Source of the DNA: Chlorocebus sabaeus
Lineage: Eukaryota; Chordata; Mammalia; Primates; Cercopithecidae
Reading direction: 5' to 3'
DNA length: 64,000 bases
Assembly: GCF_047675955.1 (NCBI RefSeq)
Contig: NW_027327413.1
Span: 434,001-498,000 of the forward strand
Shown here: positions 1 through 10,657 of the stretch, in pieces
Layout of the letters: each line of letters opens with the position of its first letter
How positions within the stretch are numbered: position 1 is the first letter of the stretch
Made by a program: the position numbers and the translations under genes
Notes under the pieces: generated by a model
What the model was told of the DNA's origin: nothing
Databases searched by the model: none
Seen by the model: the letters and a program-made list of their open reading frames with translations, nothing else

Positions 1-172
1 TTTCCCTTCAAGAAGCCTTTCGCTAAGGCTGTTCTTGTGGAATTGGCAAAGGGATATTTGGAAGCCCATAGAGGGCGATGGTGAAAAAGGAAATATCTTC
101 CATTCAAAACTGGAAAGAAGCTTTCTGAGAAACTGCTCTGTGTTCTGTTAATTCATCTCACAGAGTTACATC

Positions 173-343
173 TTTCCCTTCAAGAAGCCTTTCGCTAAGG
201 CTGTTCTTGTGGAATTGGCAAAGGATATTTGGAAGCCCATAGAGGGCTATGGTGAAAAAGGAAATATCTTCCGTTCAAAACTGGAAAGAAGCTTTCTGAG
301 AAACTGCTCTGTGTTCTGTTAATTCATCTCACAGAGTTACATC
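173..343 (+). repeat. 171-bp monomer, G lost from GCAAAGGG (copy 1)
   Basis: Reads GGCAAAGGATATTT instead of GGCAAAGGGATATTT, so the monomer is 171 bp and shifts the phase of everything downstream by one base. It is followed by a monomer with CTGGTGG and CTGTAAATTC, then one with AAGTCTGATC and GAAGACC, then one with CGATAAGG and ATCACACAG. This four-monomer signature travels with it. Confidence 0.9.
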
Positions 344-1039
344 TTTTCCTTCAAGAAGCCTTTCGCTAAGGCTGTTCTGGTGGAATTGGCAAAGGGATAT
401 TTGGAAGCCCATAGAGGGCTATGGTGAAAAAGGAAATATCTTCCGTTCAAAACTGGAAAGAAGCTTTCTGAGAAACTGCTCTGTGTTCTGTAAATTCATC
501 TCACAGAGTTACATCTTTCCCTTCAAGAAGCCTTTCGCTAAGTCTGATCTTGTGGAATTGGCAAAGGGATATTTGGAAGACCATAGAGGGCTATGGTGAA
601 AAAGGAAATATCTTCCGTTCAAAACTGGAAAGAAGCTTTCTGAGAAACTGCTCTGTGTTCTGTTAATTCATCTCACAGAGTTACATCTTTCCCTTCAAGA
701 AGCCTTTCGATAAGGCTGTTCTTGTGGAATTGGCAAAGGGATATTTGGAAGCCCATAGAGGGCTATGGTGAAAAAGGAAATATCTTCCGTTCAAAACTGG
801 AAAGAAGCTTTCTGAGAAACTGCTCTGTGTTCTGTTAATTCATCACACAGAGTTACATCTTTCCCTTCAAGAAGCCTTTCGCTAAGGCTGTTCTTGTGGA
901 ATTGGCAAAGGGATATTTGGAAGCCCATAGAGGGCTATGGTGAAAAAGGAAATATCTTCCGTTCAAAACTGGAAAGAAGCTTTCTGAGAAACTGCTCTGT
1001 GTTCTGTTAATTCATCTCACAGAGTTACATCTTTCCCTT

Positions 1040-1068
1040 CAAGAAGCCTTTCGCTAAGGCTGTTCTTG
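1040..1068. other. Imperfect dyad / potential hairpin in the reference monomer
   Basis: Left arm CAAGA then AGCCTT, loop TCGCT, right arm AAGGCT, a two-base bulge GT, then TCTTG. The arms pair over 11 bp with a 5-base loop. It lies at monomer positions 9-37 and recurs in almost every monomer. The loop CpG is inside the hairpin apex. Variants split into loop changes that keep the stem (GATAAGG, CACTAAGG) and stem-breaking changes (AACGCTG, AAGTCTG, CTTTTCG). Whether it extrudes in vivo is unknown. Confidence 0.7.
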
Positions 1069-1084
1069 TGGAATTGGCAAAGGG

Positions 1085-1090
1085 ATATTT
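1085..1090. other. A/T run 1 (ATATTT), candidate HMGA1 site
   Basis: This is one of exactly three six-base A/T-only runs in the monomer, at monomer positions 54-59. HMGA1 (the 'alpha-protein' first described on African green monkey alpha satellite) binds runs of about six A/T pairs. A few monomers change it: GGATAATTGG (27221, 49751, 54051, 58007) keeps the run, and the ATATTTTTAA form extends it to ten. Confidence 0.55.
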
Positions 1091-1106
1091 GGAAGCCCAT
1101 AGAGGG

Positions 1107-1123
1107 CTATGGTGAAAAAGGAA
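1107..1123 (-). other. pJ-alpha box (A-box) in the reference monomer
   Basis: The plus strand reads CTATGGTGAAAAAGGAA. Its reverse complement matches the pJ-alpha binding-site consensus TTCCTTTTYCACCRTAG at every position. Known biology: primate alpha-satellite monomers carry either this A-box or the CENP-B box at the same site. The box recurs at monomer positions 76-92 across the array. The two degenerate positions both vary here: CTACGG replaces CTATGG at 4374, 32235 and 46166 among others, and GGTGGAAAAG replaces GGTGAAAAAG at about 33272 and 63711. Those variants keep a consensus match. The CTATTGTG variant breaks it. Confidence 0.85.
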
Positions 1124-1127
1124 ATAT
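1122..1127. other. A/T run 2 (AAATAT), candidate HMGA1 site
   Basis: Monomer positions 91-96, overlapping the last two bases of the pJ-alpha box. A recurrent variant changes it to CTATC (GGAACTATC), which shortens the run, for example at 5075, 13500, 14876, 26048 and 42051. Confidence 0.5.
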
Positions 1128-1178
1128 CTTCCGTTCAAAACTGGAAAGAAGCTTTCTGAGAAACTGCTCTGTGTTCTG

Positions 1179-1184
1179 TTAATT
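1179..1184. other. A/T run 3 (TTAATT), candidate HMGA1 site
   Basis: Monomer positions 148-153. The recurrent GTTAATCCAT variant shortens the run (near 5821, 12001, 12181, 26101, 48471 and 48651). The CTGTAAATTC variant keeps it A/T-only. Confidence 0.5.
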
Positions 1185-2751
1185 CATCTCACAGAGTTAC
1201 ATCTTTCCCTTCAAGAAGCCTTTCGCTAAGGCTGTTCTTGTGGAATTGGCAAAGGGATATTTGGAAGCCCATAGAGGGCTATGGTGAAAAAGGAAATATC
1301 TTCCGTTCAAAACTGGAAAGAAGCTTTCTGAGAAACTGCTCTGTGTTCTGTTAATTCATCTCACAGAGTTACATCTTTCCCTTCAAGAAGCCTTTCGCTA
1401 AGGCTGTTCTTGTGGAATTGGCAAAGGAATATTTGGAAGCCCATAGAGGGCTATGGTGAAAAAGGAAATATCTTCCGTTCAAAACTGGAAAGAAGCTTTC
1501 TGAGAAACTGCTCTGTGTTTTGTTAATTCATCTCACAGAGTTACATCTTTCTCTTCAAGAAGCTTTTCGCTAAGGCTGTTCTTGTGGAATTGGCAAAGGG
1601 ATATTTGGAAGCCCATAGAGGGCTATTGTGAAAAAGGAAATATCTTCCGTTCAAAACTGGAAAGAAGCTGTCTGAGAAACTGCTCTGTGTTCTGTTAATT
1701 CATCTCACAGAGTTACATCTTTTCCTTCAAGAAGCCTTTCGCTAAGGCTGTTCTTGTGGAATTGGCAAAGGGATATTTGGAAGCCCATAGAGGGCTATGG
1801 TGAAAAAGGAAATATCTTCCGTTCAAAACTGGAAAGAAGCTTTCTGAGAAACTGCTCTGTGTTCTGTTAATTCATCTCACAGAGTTACATCTATCCCTTC
1901 AAGAAGCCTTTCGCTAAGGCTGTTCTTGTGGAATTGGCAAAGGGATATTTGGAAGCCCATAGAGGGCTATGGTGAAAAAGGAAATATCTTCCGTTCAAAA
2001 CTGGAAAGAAGCTTTCTGAGAAACTGCTCTGTGTTCTGTTAATTCATCTCACAGAGTTACATCTTTCCCTTCAACAAGCCTTTCGCTAAGGCTGTTCTTG
2101 TGGAATTGGCAAAGGGATATTTGGAAGCCCATAGAGGGCTATGGTGAAAAAGGAAATATCTTCCGTTCAAAACTGGAAAGAAGCTTTCTGAGAAACTGCT
2201 CTGTGTTCTGTTAATTCATCTCACAGAGTTACATCTTTCCCTTCAAGAAGCCTTTCGATAACGCTGTTCTTGTGGAATTGGCAAAGGGATATTTGGAAGC
2301 CCATAGAGGGCTATGGTGAAAAAGGAAATATCTTCCGTTCAAAACTGGAAAGAAGCTTTCTGAGAAACTGCTCTGTGTTCTGTTAATTCATCTCACAGAG
2401 TTACATCTTTCCCTTCAAGAAGCCTTTCGCTAAGGCTGTTCTTGTGGAATTGGCAAAGGTATATTTGGAAGCCCATAGAGGGCTATGGTGAAAAAGGAAA
2501 TATCTTCCGTTCAAAACTGGAAAGAAGCTTTCTGAGAAACTGCTCTGTGTTCTTTTAATTCATCTCACAGATTTACATCTTTCCCTTCAAGAAGCCTTTC
2601 GCTAAGGCTGTTCTTGTGGAATTGGCAAAGGGATATTTGGAAGCCCATAGAGGGCTATGGTGAAAAAGGAAATATCTTCCATTCAAAACTGGAAAGAAGC
2701 ATTCTGAGAAACTGCTCTGTGTTCTGTTAATTCATCTCACAGAGTTACATC

Positions 2752-2922
2752 TTTCCCTTCAAGAAGCCTTTCGCTAAGGCTGTTCTTGTGGAATTGGCAA
2801 AGGATATTTGGAAGCCCATAGAGGGCTATGGTGAAAAAGGAAATATCTTCCGTTCAAAACTGGAAAGAAGCTTTCTGAGAAACTGCTCTGTGTTCTGTTA
2901 ATTCATCTCACAGAGTTACATC
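2752..2922 (+). repeat. 171-bp monomer, G lost from GCAAAGGG (copy 2)
   Basis: Same one-base loss and same three following signature monomers as the copy 2579 bp upstream (15 monomers, one of them 171 bp). The preceding monomer also carries the TTCCATT variant in both places. This argues for duplication of about five monomers rather than independent loss. Confidence 0.9.
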
Positions 2923-3782
2923 TTTTCCTTCAAGAAGCCTTTCGCTAAGGCTGTTCTGGTGGAATTGGCAAAGGGATATTTGGAAGCCCATAGAGGGCTA
3001 TGGTGAAAAAGGAAATATCTTCCGTTCAAAACTGGAAAGAAGCTTTCTGAGAAACTGCTCTGTGTTCTGTAAATTCATCTCACAGAGTTACATCTTTCCC
3101 TTCAAGAAGCCTTTCGCTAAGTCTGATCTTGTGGAATTGGCAAAGGGATATTTGGAAGACCATAGAGGGCTATGGTGAAAAAGGAAATATCTTCCGTTCA
3201 AAACTGGAAAGAAGCTTTCTGAGAAACGGCTCTGTGTTCTGTTAATTCATCTCACAGAGTTACATCTTTCCCTTCAAGAAGCCTTTCGATAAGGCTGTTC
3301 TTGCGGAATTGGCAAAGGGATATTTGGAAGCCCATAGAGGGCTATGGTGAAAAAGGAAATATCTTCCGTTCAAAACTGGAAAGAAGCTTTCTGAGAAACT
3401 GCTCTGTGTTCTGTTAATTCATCACACAGAGTTACATCTTTCCCTTCAAGAAGCCTTTCGCTAAGGCTGTTCTTGTGGAATTGGCAAAGGGATATTTGGA
3501 AGCCCATAGAGGGCTATGGTGAAAAAGGAAATATCTTCCGTTCAAAACTGGAAAGAAGCTTTCTGAGAAACTGCTCTGTGTTCTGTTAATTCATCTCACA
3601 GAGTTACATCTTTCCCTTCAAGAAGCCTTTCGCTAAGGCTGTTCTTGTGGAATTGGCAAAGGGATATTTGGAAGCCCATAGAGGGCTATGGTGAAAAAGG
3701 AAATATCTTCCGTTCAAAACTGGAAAGAAGCTTTCTGAGAAACTGCTCTGTGTTTTGTTAATTCATCTCACAGAGTTACATC

Positions 3783-3954
3783 TTTCCCTTCAAGAAGCTT
3801 TTCACTAAGGCTGTTCTTGTGGAATTGGCAAAGGGATATTTGGAAGCCCATAGAGGGCTATTGTGAAAAAGGAAATATCTTCCGTTCAAAACTGGAAAGA
3901 AGCTGTCTGAGAAACTGCTCTGTGTTCTGTTAATTCATCTCACAAAGTTACATC
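3783..3954 (+). repeat. CTATTGTG-family monomer (pJ-alpha box broken, HindIII site moved)
   Basis: Example of a recurrent monomer subtype. CCTTTCG becomes CTTTTCG or CTTTTCAC, which creates a new AAGCTT near monomer position 14. CTATGGTG becomes CTATTGTG, which breaks the pJ-alpha box. GCTTTCTG often becomes GCTGTCTG, which removes the canonical HindIII site. It normally follows a monomer ending TGTTTTGTTAATT and precedes one starting TTTTCC. Further examples begin near 1548, 5331, 6879, 9117, 13938, 15314, 19434, 20982, 40589, 42309, 45577 and 50393. The CTTTTCG change also breaks the dyad stem. Confidence 0.8.
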
Positions 3955-4929
3955 TTTTCCTTCAAGAAGCCTTTCGCTAAGGCTGTTCTTGTGGAATTCG
4001 CAAAGGGATATTTGGAAGCCCATAGAGGGCTATGGTGAAAAAGGAAATATCTTCCGTTCAAAACTGGAAAGAAGCTTTCTGAGAAACTGCTCTGTGTTCT
4101 GTTAATTCATCTCACAGAGTTACATCTTTCCCTTCAAGAAGCCTTTCGCTAAGGCTGTTCTTGTGGAATTGGCAAAGGGATATTTGGAAGCCCATAGAGG
4201 GCTATGGTGAAAAAGGAAATATCTTCCGTTCAAAACTGGAAAGAAGCTTTGTGAGAAACTGCTCTGTGTTCTGTTAATTCATCTCACAGAGTTACATCTT
4301 TCCCTTCAAGAAGCCTTTCGCTAAGTCTGTTCTTGTGGAATTGGCAAAGGGATATTTGGAAGCCCATAGAGGGCTACGGTGAAAAAGGAAATATCTTCCG
4401 TTCAAAACTGGAAAGAAGCTTTCTGAGAAACTGCTCTGTGTTCTGTTAATTCATCTCACAGAGTTACATCTTTCCCTTCAAGAAGCCTTTCGCTAAGGCT
4501 GTTCTTGTGGAATTGGCAAAGGGATATTTGGAAGCCCATAGAGGGCTATGGTGAAAAAGGAAATATCTTCCGTTCAAAACTGGAAAGAAGCTTTCTGAGA
4601 AACTGCTCTGTGTTCTGTTAATTCATCTCACAGAGTTACATCTTTCCCTTCAAGAAGCCTTTCGCTAAGGCTGTTCTTGTGGAATTGGCAAAGGGATATT
4701 TGGAAGCCCATAGAGGGCTATGGTGAAAAAGGAAATATCTTCCGTTCAAAACTGGAAAGAAGCTTTCTGAGAAACTGCTCTGTGTTCTGTTAATTCATCT
4801 CACAGAGTTACATCTTTCCCTTCAAGAAGCCTTTCGCTAAGGCTGTTCTTGTGGAATTGGCAAAGGGATATTTGGAAGCCCATAGAGGGCTATGGTGAAA
4901 AAGGAAATATCTTCCGTTCAAAACTGGAA

Positions 4930-6535
4930 AGAAGCTTACTGAGAAACTGCTCTGTGTTCTGTTAATTCATCTCACAGAGTTACATCTTTCCCTTCAAGAA
5001 GCCTTTCGCTAAGGCTGTTCTTGTGGAATTGGCAAAGGGATATTTGGAAGTCCATAGAGGGCTATGGTGAAAAAGGAACTATCTTCCGTTCAAAACTGGA
5101 AAGAAGCTTTCTGAGAATCTGCTCTGTGTTCTGTTAATTCATCTCACAGAGTTACATCTTTCCCTTCAAGAAGCCTTTCGCTAAGGCTGTTCTTGTGGAA
5201 TTGGCAAAGGGATATTTTTAAGCCCATAGAGGGCTATGGTGAAAAAGGAAATATCTTCCGTTCAAAACTGGAAAGAAGCTTACTGAGAAACTGCTCTGTG
5301 TTTTGTTAATTCATCTCACAGAGTTACATCTTTCCCTTCAAGAAGCTTTTCGCTAAGGCTGTTCTTGTGGAATTGGCAAAGGGATATTTGGAAGCCCATA
5401 GAGGGCTATTGTGAAAAAGGAAATATCTTCCGTTCAAAACTGGAAAGAAGCTGTCTGAGAAACTGCTCTGTGTTCTGTTAATTCATCTCACAGAGTTACA
5501 TCTTTTCCTTCAAGAAGCCTTTCGCTAAGGCTGTTCTTGTGGAATTGGCAAAGGGATATTTGGAAGCCCATAGAGGGCTATGGTGAAAAAGGAAATATCT
5601 TCCGTTCAAAACTGGAAAGAAGCTTTCTGAGAAACTGCTCTGTGTTCTGTTAATTCATCTCACAGAGTTACATCTATCCCTTGAAGAAGCCTTTCGCTAA
5701 GGCTGTTCTTGTGGAATTGGCAAAGGGATATTTGGAAGCCCATAGAGGGCTATGGTGAAAAAGGAAATATCTTCCGTTCAAAACTGGAAAGAAGCTTTCT
5801 GAGAAACTGCTCTGTGTTCTGTTAATCCATCTCACAGAGTTACATCTTTCCCTTCAAGAAGCCTTTCGCTAAGGCTGTTCTTGTGGAATTGGCAAAGGGA
5901 TATTTGGAAGCCCATAGAGGGCTATGGTGAAAAAGGAAATATCATCCGTTCAAAACTGGAAAGAAGCTTTCTGAGAAACTGCTCTGTGTTCTGTTAATTC
6001 ATCTCACAGAGTTACATCTTTCCCTTCAAGAAGCCTTTCGCTAAGGCTGTTCTTGTGGAATTGGCAAAGGGATATTTGGAAGCCCATAGAGGGCTATGGT
6101 GAAAAAGGAAATATCTTCCGTTCAAAACTGGAAAGAAGCTTTCTGAGAAACTGCTCTGTGTTCTGTTAATTCATCTCACAGAGTTACATCTTTCCCTTCA
6201 TGAAGCCTTTCGCTAAGGCTGTTCTTGTGGAATTGGCAAAGGGATATTTGGAAGCCCATAGAGGGTTATGGTGAAAAAGGAAATATCTTCCGTTCAAAAC
6301 TGGAAAGAAGCTTTCTGAGAAACTGCTCTGTGTTCTGTTAATTCATCTCACAGAGTTACATCTTTCCCTACAAGAAGCCTTTCGCTAACGCTGTTCTTGT
6401 GGAATTGGCAAAGGGATATTTGGAAGCCCATAGAGGGCTATGGTGAAAAAGGAAATATCTTCCGTTCAAAACTGGAAAGAAGCTTTCTGAGAAACTGCTC
6501 TGTGTTCTGTTAATTCATCTCACAGAGTTACATCT
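4930..6535 (+). repeat. Intervening monomer block with ATATTTTTAA variant
   Basis: About nine monomers with this marker string: GCTTACTGAG, GAAGTCCAT, GGAACTATC with GAGAATCTGC, ATATTTTTAAG, CTTTTCG with CTATTGTG and GCTGTCTG, TTTTCC, CTATCCCTTGAAG, GTTAATCCAT, AATATCATCC, TTCATGAAG with AGGGTTATGG, and CCCTACAAG with AACGCTG. It recurs at about 19033-20638 as part of the 14103-bp repeat and, mostly, at about 42030-43510. Confidence 0.8.
5212..5221. other. Extended A/T run ATATTTTTAA (GG to TT variant)
   Basis: Two adjacent G-to-T changes turn the six-base A/T run into ten. The same form occurs at 13811-13820, 15187-15196, 19315-19324 and 42188-42197, each within a longer shared block, so all probably descend from one event. 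A longer run would be a stronger HMGA1 site if that protein reads it. Confidence 0.7.
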
Positions 6536-9500
6536 TTCCCTTCAAGAAGCCTTTCGCTAAGGCTGTTCTTGTGGAATTGGCAAAGGGATATTTGGAAGCC
6601 CATAGAGGGCTATGGTGAAAAAGGAAATATCTTCCGTTCAAAACTGGAAAGAAGCTTTCTGAGAAACTGCTCTGTGTTCTGTTAATTCATCTCACAGAGT
6701 TACATCTTTCCCTTCAAGAAGCCTTTCGCTAAGGCTGTTCTTGTGGAATTGGCAAAGGAATATTTGGAAGCCCATAGAGGGCTATGGTGAAAAAGGAAAT
6801 ATCTTCCGTTCAAAACTGGAAAGAAGCTTTCTGAGAAACTGCTCTGTGTTTTGTTAATTCATCTCACAGAGTTACATCTTTCTCTTCAAGAAGCTTTTCG
6901 CTAAGGCTGTTCTTGTGGAATTGGCAAAGGGATATTTGGAAGCCCATAGAGGGCTATTGTGAAAAAGGAAATATCTTCCGTTCAAAACTGGAAAGAAGCT
7001 GTCTGAGAAACTGCTCTGTGTTCTGTTAATTCATCTCACAGAGTTACATCTTTTCCTTCAAGAAGCCTTTCGCTAAGGCTGTTCCTGTGGAATTGGCAAA
7101 GGGATATTTGGAAGCCCATAGAGGGCTATGGTGAAAAAGGAAATATCTTCCGTTCAAAACTGGAAAGAAGCTTTCTGAGAAACTGCTCTGTGTTCTGTTA
7201 ATTCATCTCACAGAGTTACATCTATCCCTTCAAGAAGCCTTTCGCTAAGGCTGTTCCTGTGGAATTGGCAAAGGGATATTTGGAAGCCCATAGAGGGCTA
7301 TGGTGAAAAAGGAAATATCTTCCGTTCAAAACTGGAAAGAAGCTTTCTGAGAAACTGCTCTGTGTTCTGTTAATTCATCTCACAGAGTTACATCTTTCCC
7401 TTCAACAAGCCTTTCGCTAAGGCTGTTCTTGTGGAATTGGCAAAGGGATATTTGGAAGCCCATAGAGGGCTATGGTGAAAAAGGAAATATCTTCCGTTCA
7501 AAACTGGAAAGAAGCTTTCTGAGAAACTGCTCTGTGTTCTGTTAATTCATCTCACAGAGTTACATCTTTCCCTTCAAGAAGCCTTTCGATAACGCTGTTC
7601 TTGTGGAATTGGCAAAGGGATATTTGGAAGCCCATAGAGGGCTATGGTGAAAAAGGAAATATCTTCCGTTCAAAACTGGAAAGAAGCTTTCTGAGAAACT
7701 GCTCTGTGTTCTGTTAATTCATCTCACAGAGTTACATCTTTCCCTTCAAGAAGCCTTTCGCTAAGGCTGTTCTTGTGGAATTGGCAAAGGGATATTTGGA
7801 AGCCCATAGAGGGCTATGGTGAAAAAGGAAATATCTTCCGTTCAAAACTGGAAAGAAGCTTTCTGAGAAACTGCTCTGTGTTCTTTTAATTCATCTCACA
7901 GATTTACATCTTTCCCTTCAAGAAGCCTTTCGCTAAGGCTGTTCTTGTGGAATTGGCAAAGGGATATTTGGAAGCCCATAGAGGGCTATGGTGAAAAAGG
8001 AAATATCTTCCGTTCAAAACTGGAAAGAAGCTTTCTGAGAAACTGCTCTGTGTTCTGTTAATTCATCTCACAGAGTTACATCTTTCCCTTCAAGAAGCCT
8101 TTCGCTAAGGCTGTTCTTGTGGAATTGGCAAAGGATATTTGGAAGCCCATAGAGGGCTATGGTGAAAAAGGAAATATCTTCCGTTCAAAACTGGAAAGAA
8201 GCTTTCTGAGAAACTGCTCTGTGTTCTGTTAATTCATCTCACAGAGTTACATCTTTTCCTTCAAGAAGCCTTTCGCTAAGGCTGTTCTGGTGGAATTGGC
8301 AAAGGGATATTTGGAAGCCCATAGAGGGCTATGGTGAAAAAGGAAATATCTTCCGTTCAAAACTGGAAAGAAGCTTTCTGAGAAACTGCTCTGTGTTCTG
8401 TAAATTCATCTCACAGAGTTACATCTTTCCCTTCAAGAAGCCTTTCGCTAAGTCTGATCTTGTGGAATTGGCAAAGGGATATTTGGAAGACCATAGAGGG
8501 CTATGGTGAAAAAGGAAATATCTTCCGTTCAAAACTGGAAAGAAGCTTTCTGAGAAACTGCTCTGTGTTCTGTTAATTCATCTCACAGAGTTACATCTTT
8601 CCCTTCAAGAAGCCTTTCGATAAGGCTGTTCTTGTGGAATTGGCAAAGGGATATTTGGAAGCCCATAGAGGGCTATGGTGAAAAAGGAAATATCTTCCGT
8701 TCAAAACTGGAAAGAAGCTTTCTGAGAAACTGCTCTGTGTTCTGTTAATTCATCACACAGAGTTACATCTTTCCCTTCAAGAAGCCTTTCGCTAAGGCTG
8801 TTCTTGTGGAATTGGCAAAGGGATATTTGGAAGCCCATAGAGGGCTATGGTGAAAAAGGAAATATCTTCCGTTCAAAACTGGAAAGAAGCTTTCTGAGAA
8901 ACTGCTCTGTGTTCTGTTAATTCATCTCACAGAGTTACATCTTTCCCTTCAAGAAGCCTTTCGCTAAGGCTGTTCTTGTGGAATTGGCAAAGGGATATTT
9001 GGAAGCCCATAGAGGGCTATGGTGAAAAAGGAAATATCTTCCGTTCAAAACTGGAAAGAAGCTTTCTGAGAAACTGCTCTGTGTTTTGTTAATTCATCTC
9101 ACAGAGTTACATCTTTCCCTTCAAGAAGCTTTTCACTAAGGCTGTTCTTGTGGAATTGGCAAAGGGATATTTGGAAGCCCATAGAGGGCTATTGTGAAAA
9201 AGGAAATATCTTCCGTTCAAAACTGGAAAGAAGCTGTCTGAGAAACTGCTCTGTGTTCTGTTAATTCATCTCACAAAGTTACATCTTTTCCTTCAAGAAG
9301 CCTTTCGCTAAGGCTGTTCTTGTGGAATTCGCAAAGGGATATTTGGAAGCCCATAGAGGGCTATGGTGAAAAAGGAAATATCTTCCGTTCAAAACTGGAA
9401 AGAAGCTTTCTGAGAAACTGCTCTGTGTTCTGTTAATTCATCTCACAGAGTTACATCTTTCCCTTCAAGAAGCCTTTCGCTAAGGCTGTTCTTGTGGAAT

Positions 9501-10260
9501 TGGCAAAGGGATATTTGGAAGCCCATAGAGGGCTATGGTGAAAAAGGAAATATCTTCCGTTCAAAACTGGAAAGAAGCTTTGTGAGAAACTGCTCTGTGT
9601 TCTGTTAATTCATCTCACAGAGTTACATCTTTCCCTTCAAGAAGCCTTTCGCTAAGTCTGTTCTTGTGGAATTGGCAAAGGGATATTTGGAAGCCCATAG
9701 AGGGCTACGGTGAAAAAGGAAATATCTTCCGTTCAAAACTGGAAAGAAGCTTTCTGAGAAACTGCTCTGTGTTCTGTTAATTCATCTCACAGAGTTACAT
9801 CTTTCCCTTCAAGAAGCCTTTCGCTAAGGCTGTTCTTGTGGAATTGGCAAAGGGATATTTGGAAGCCCATAGAGGGCTATGGTGAAAAAGGAAATATCTT
9901 CCGTTCAAAACTGGAAAGAAGCTTTCTGAGAAACTTCTCTGTGTTCTGTTAATTCATCTCACAGAGTTACATCTTTCCCTTCAAGAAGCCTTTCGCTAAG
10001 GCTGTTCTTGTGGAATTGGCAAAGGGATATTTGGAAGCCCATAGAGGGCTATGGTGAAAAAGGAAATATCTTCCGTTCAAAACTGGAAAGAAGCTTTCTG
10101 AGAAACTGCTCTGTGTTCTGTTAATTCATCTCACAGAGTTACATCTTTCCCTTCAAGAAGCCTTTCGCTAAGGCTGTTCTTGTGGAATTGGCAAAGGGAT
10201 ATTTGGAAGCCCATAGAGGGCTATGGTGAAAAAGGAAATATCTTCCGTTCAAAACTGGAA
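6535..10260 (+). repeat. Duplicated block, offset 5331: copy 2
   Basis: Same ordered variant string as the block at about 1204. Private changes include GTTCCTGTGG in two adjacent monomers (about 7083 and 7255) and AAACTTCTCTG (about 9934). The offset equals 31 monomers, one of them 171 bp. The 4930-6535 stretch lies between the copies and differs from what follows copy 2, so this is not a clean two-copy higher-order repeat. Confidence 0.85.
8083..8253 (+). repeat. 171-bp monomer, G lost from GCAAAGGG (copy 3)
   Basis: Same deletion, 5331 bp downstream of the copy at 2752. It sits in the second copy of the 31-monomer repeat and is followed by the same CTGGTGG/CTGTAAATTC, AAGTCTGATC/GAAGACC and CGATAAGG/ATCACACAG monomers. 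Confidence 0.9.
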
Positions 10261-10314
10261 AGAAGCTTTCTGAGAAACTGCTCTGTGTTCTGTTAATTCA
10301 TCTCAAAGAGTTAC

Positions 10315-10657
10315 ATCTTTCCCTTCATGAAGCCATTCGCTAAGGCTGTTCTTGTGGAATTGGCAAAGGGATATTTGGAAGCCCATAGAGGGCTATGGTT
10401 AAAAAGGAAATATCTTCCGTTCAAAACTGGAAAGAAGCTTTCTGAGAAACTGCTCTGTGTTCTGTTAATTCATCTCACAGAGTTACATATTTCCCTTCAA
10501 GAAGCCTTTCGCTAACGCTGTTCTTGTGGAATTGGCAAAGGGATATTTGGAAGCCCATAGAGGGCTATGGTGAAAAAATAAATATCTTCCATTCAAAACT
10601 GGAAAGAAGCTTTCTGAGAAACTGCTCTGTGTTCTGTTAATTCATCTCACAGAGTTA
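10315..10657 (+). repeat. Marker monomer pair TTCATGAAGCCATTCG / AAAAAATAAATAT
   Basis: Two adjacent monomers with several linked rare changes: TCAAAGAG just upstream, TTCATGAAGCCATTCG, TGGTTAAAAAGG, ACATATTTCC, AACGCTG, then AAAAAATAAATATC with TTCCATT. The group recurs at 24418 and 46779. The first monomer alone recurs at 51595 and 55895. These changes remove the usual stops and open a 62-codon frame (10327-10515), which I regard as chance. Confidence 0.85.
10573..10585. other. 13-base A/T run replacing the end of a pJ-alpha box
   Basis: AAAAAATAAATAT arises from GG to TA inside GAAAAAGGAAATAT. It removes the GG of the pJ-alpha box and fuses it with A/T run 2. The same form occurs at 24676-24688 and 47034-47046. 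It is the longest A/T-only run I noticed in the window. Confidence 0.75.

Larger units (their letters stand above)
1032..1203 (+). repeat. Reference canonical monomer of the array
   Basis: This monomer shows no deviation from the majority sequence and serves as a coordinate key. Monomer position 1 is the first T of TTTCCCTTCAAG. Landmarks by monomer position: dyad 9-37, first CpG 21-22, A/T run 54-59, pJ-alpha box 76-92, second CpG 101-102, HindIII site AAGCTT 118-123, TTAATT 148-153, and CACAGAG near 159-165. The length of 172 is not a multiple of three, so any reading frame shifts at each monomer and meets stops quickly. The same or nearly the same sequence recurs throughout the window. Confidence 0.95.
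1204..4930 (+). repeat. Duplicated block, offset 5331: copy 1
   Basis: Ordered rare variants here recur 5331 bp downstream. They are AAAGGAATAT, then TTCTCTTC with CTATTGTG and GCTGTCTG, then TTTTCC, CTATCCC, CAACAAG, GATAACG, TTCTTTTAATT with AGATTTAC, the 171-bp monomer, CTTTTCACTAAG with CACAAAG, GAATTCGC, GCTTTGTGAG, and AAGTCTGTTC with CTACGG. Private changes in this copy include AAAGGTATAT (2458), AGCATTCTG (2700), GAAACGGCTC (about 3226) and CTTGCGG (about 3301). Confidence 0.85.

Noticed and set aside
16..32. TTTCGCTAAGG as a CENP-B box remnant (it contains TTCG)
   Set aside because: Only TTCG fits the core. The following A and CGGG positions do not. Alignment to the alpha-satellite framework places the true box site at monomer positions 76-92, not here.
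4000..4010. EcoRI sites (GAATTC) at GGAATTCGC, e.g. near 4000, 9328, 14488, 45787 and 50603, as a functional boundary
   Set aside because: They come from one G-to-C change in a monomer subtype carried by block duplication. They are useful as markers but show no sign of function.
10327..10515. 62-codon open frame, also at 24430, 46788, 51604 and 55904
   Set aside because: It is satellite sequence in which TCATGAAG gives an ATG and TGGTTAAA removes the usual TGA. The five copies follow from block duplication, not coding constraint. There is no promoter, no splice context and no recognisable protein.
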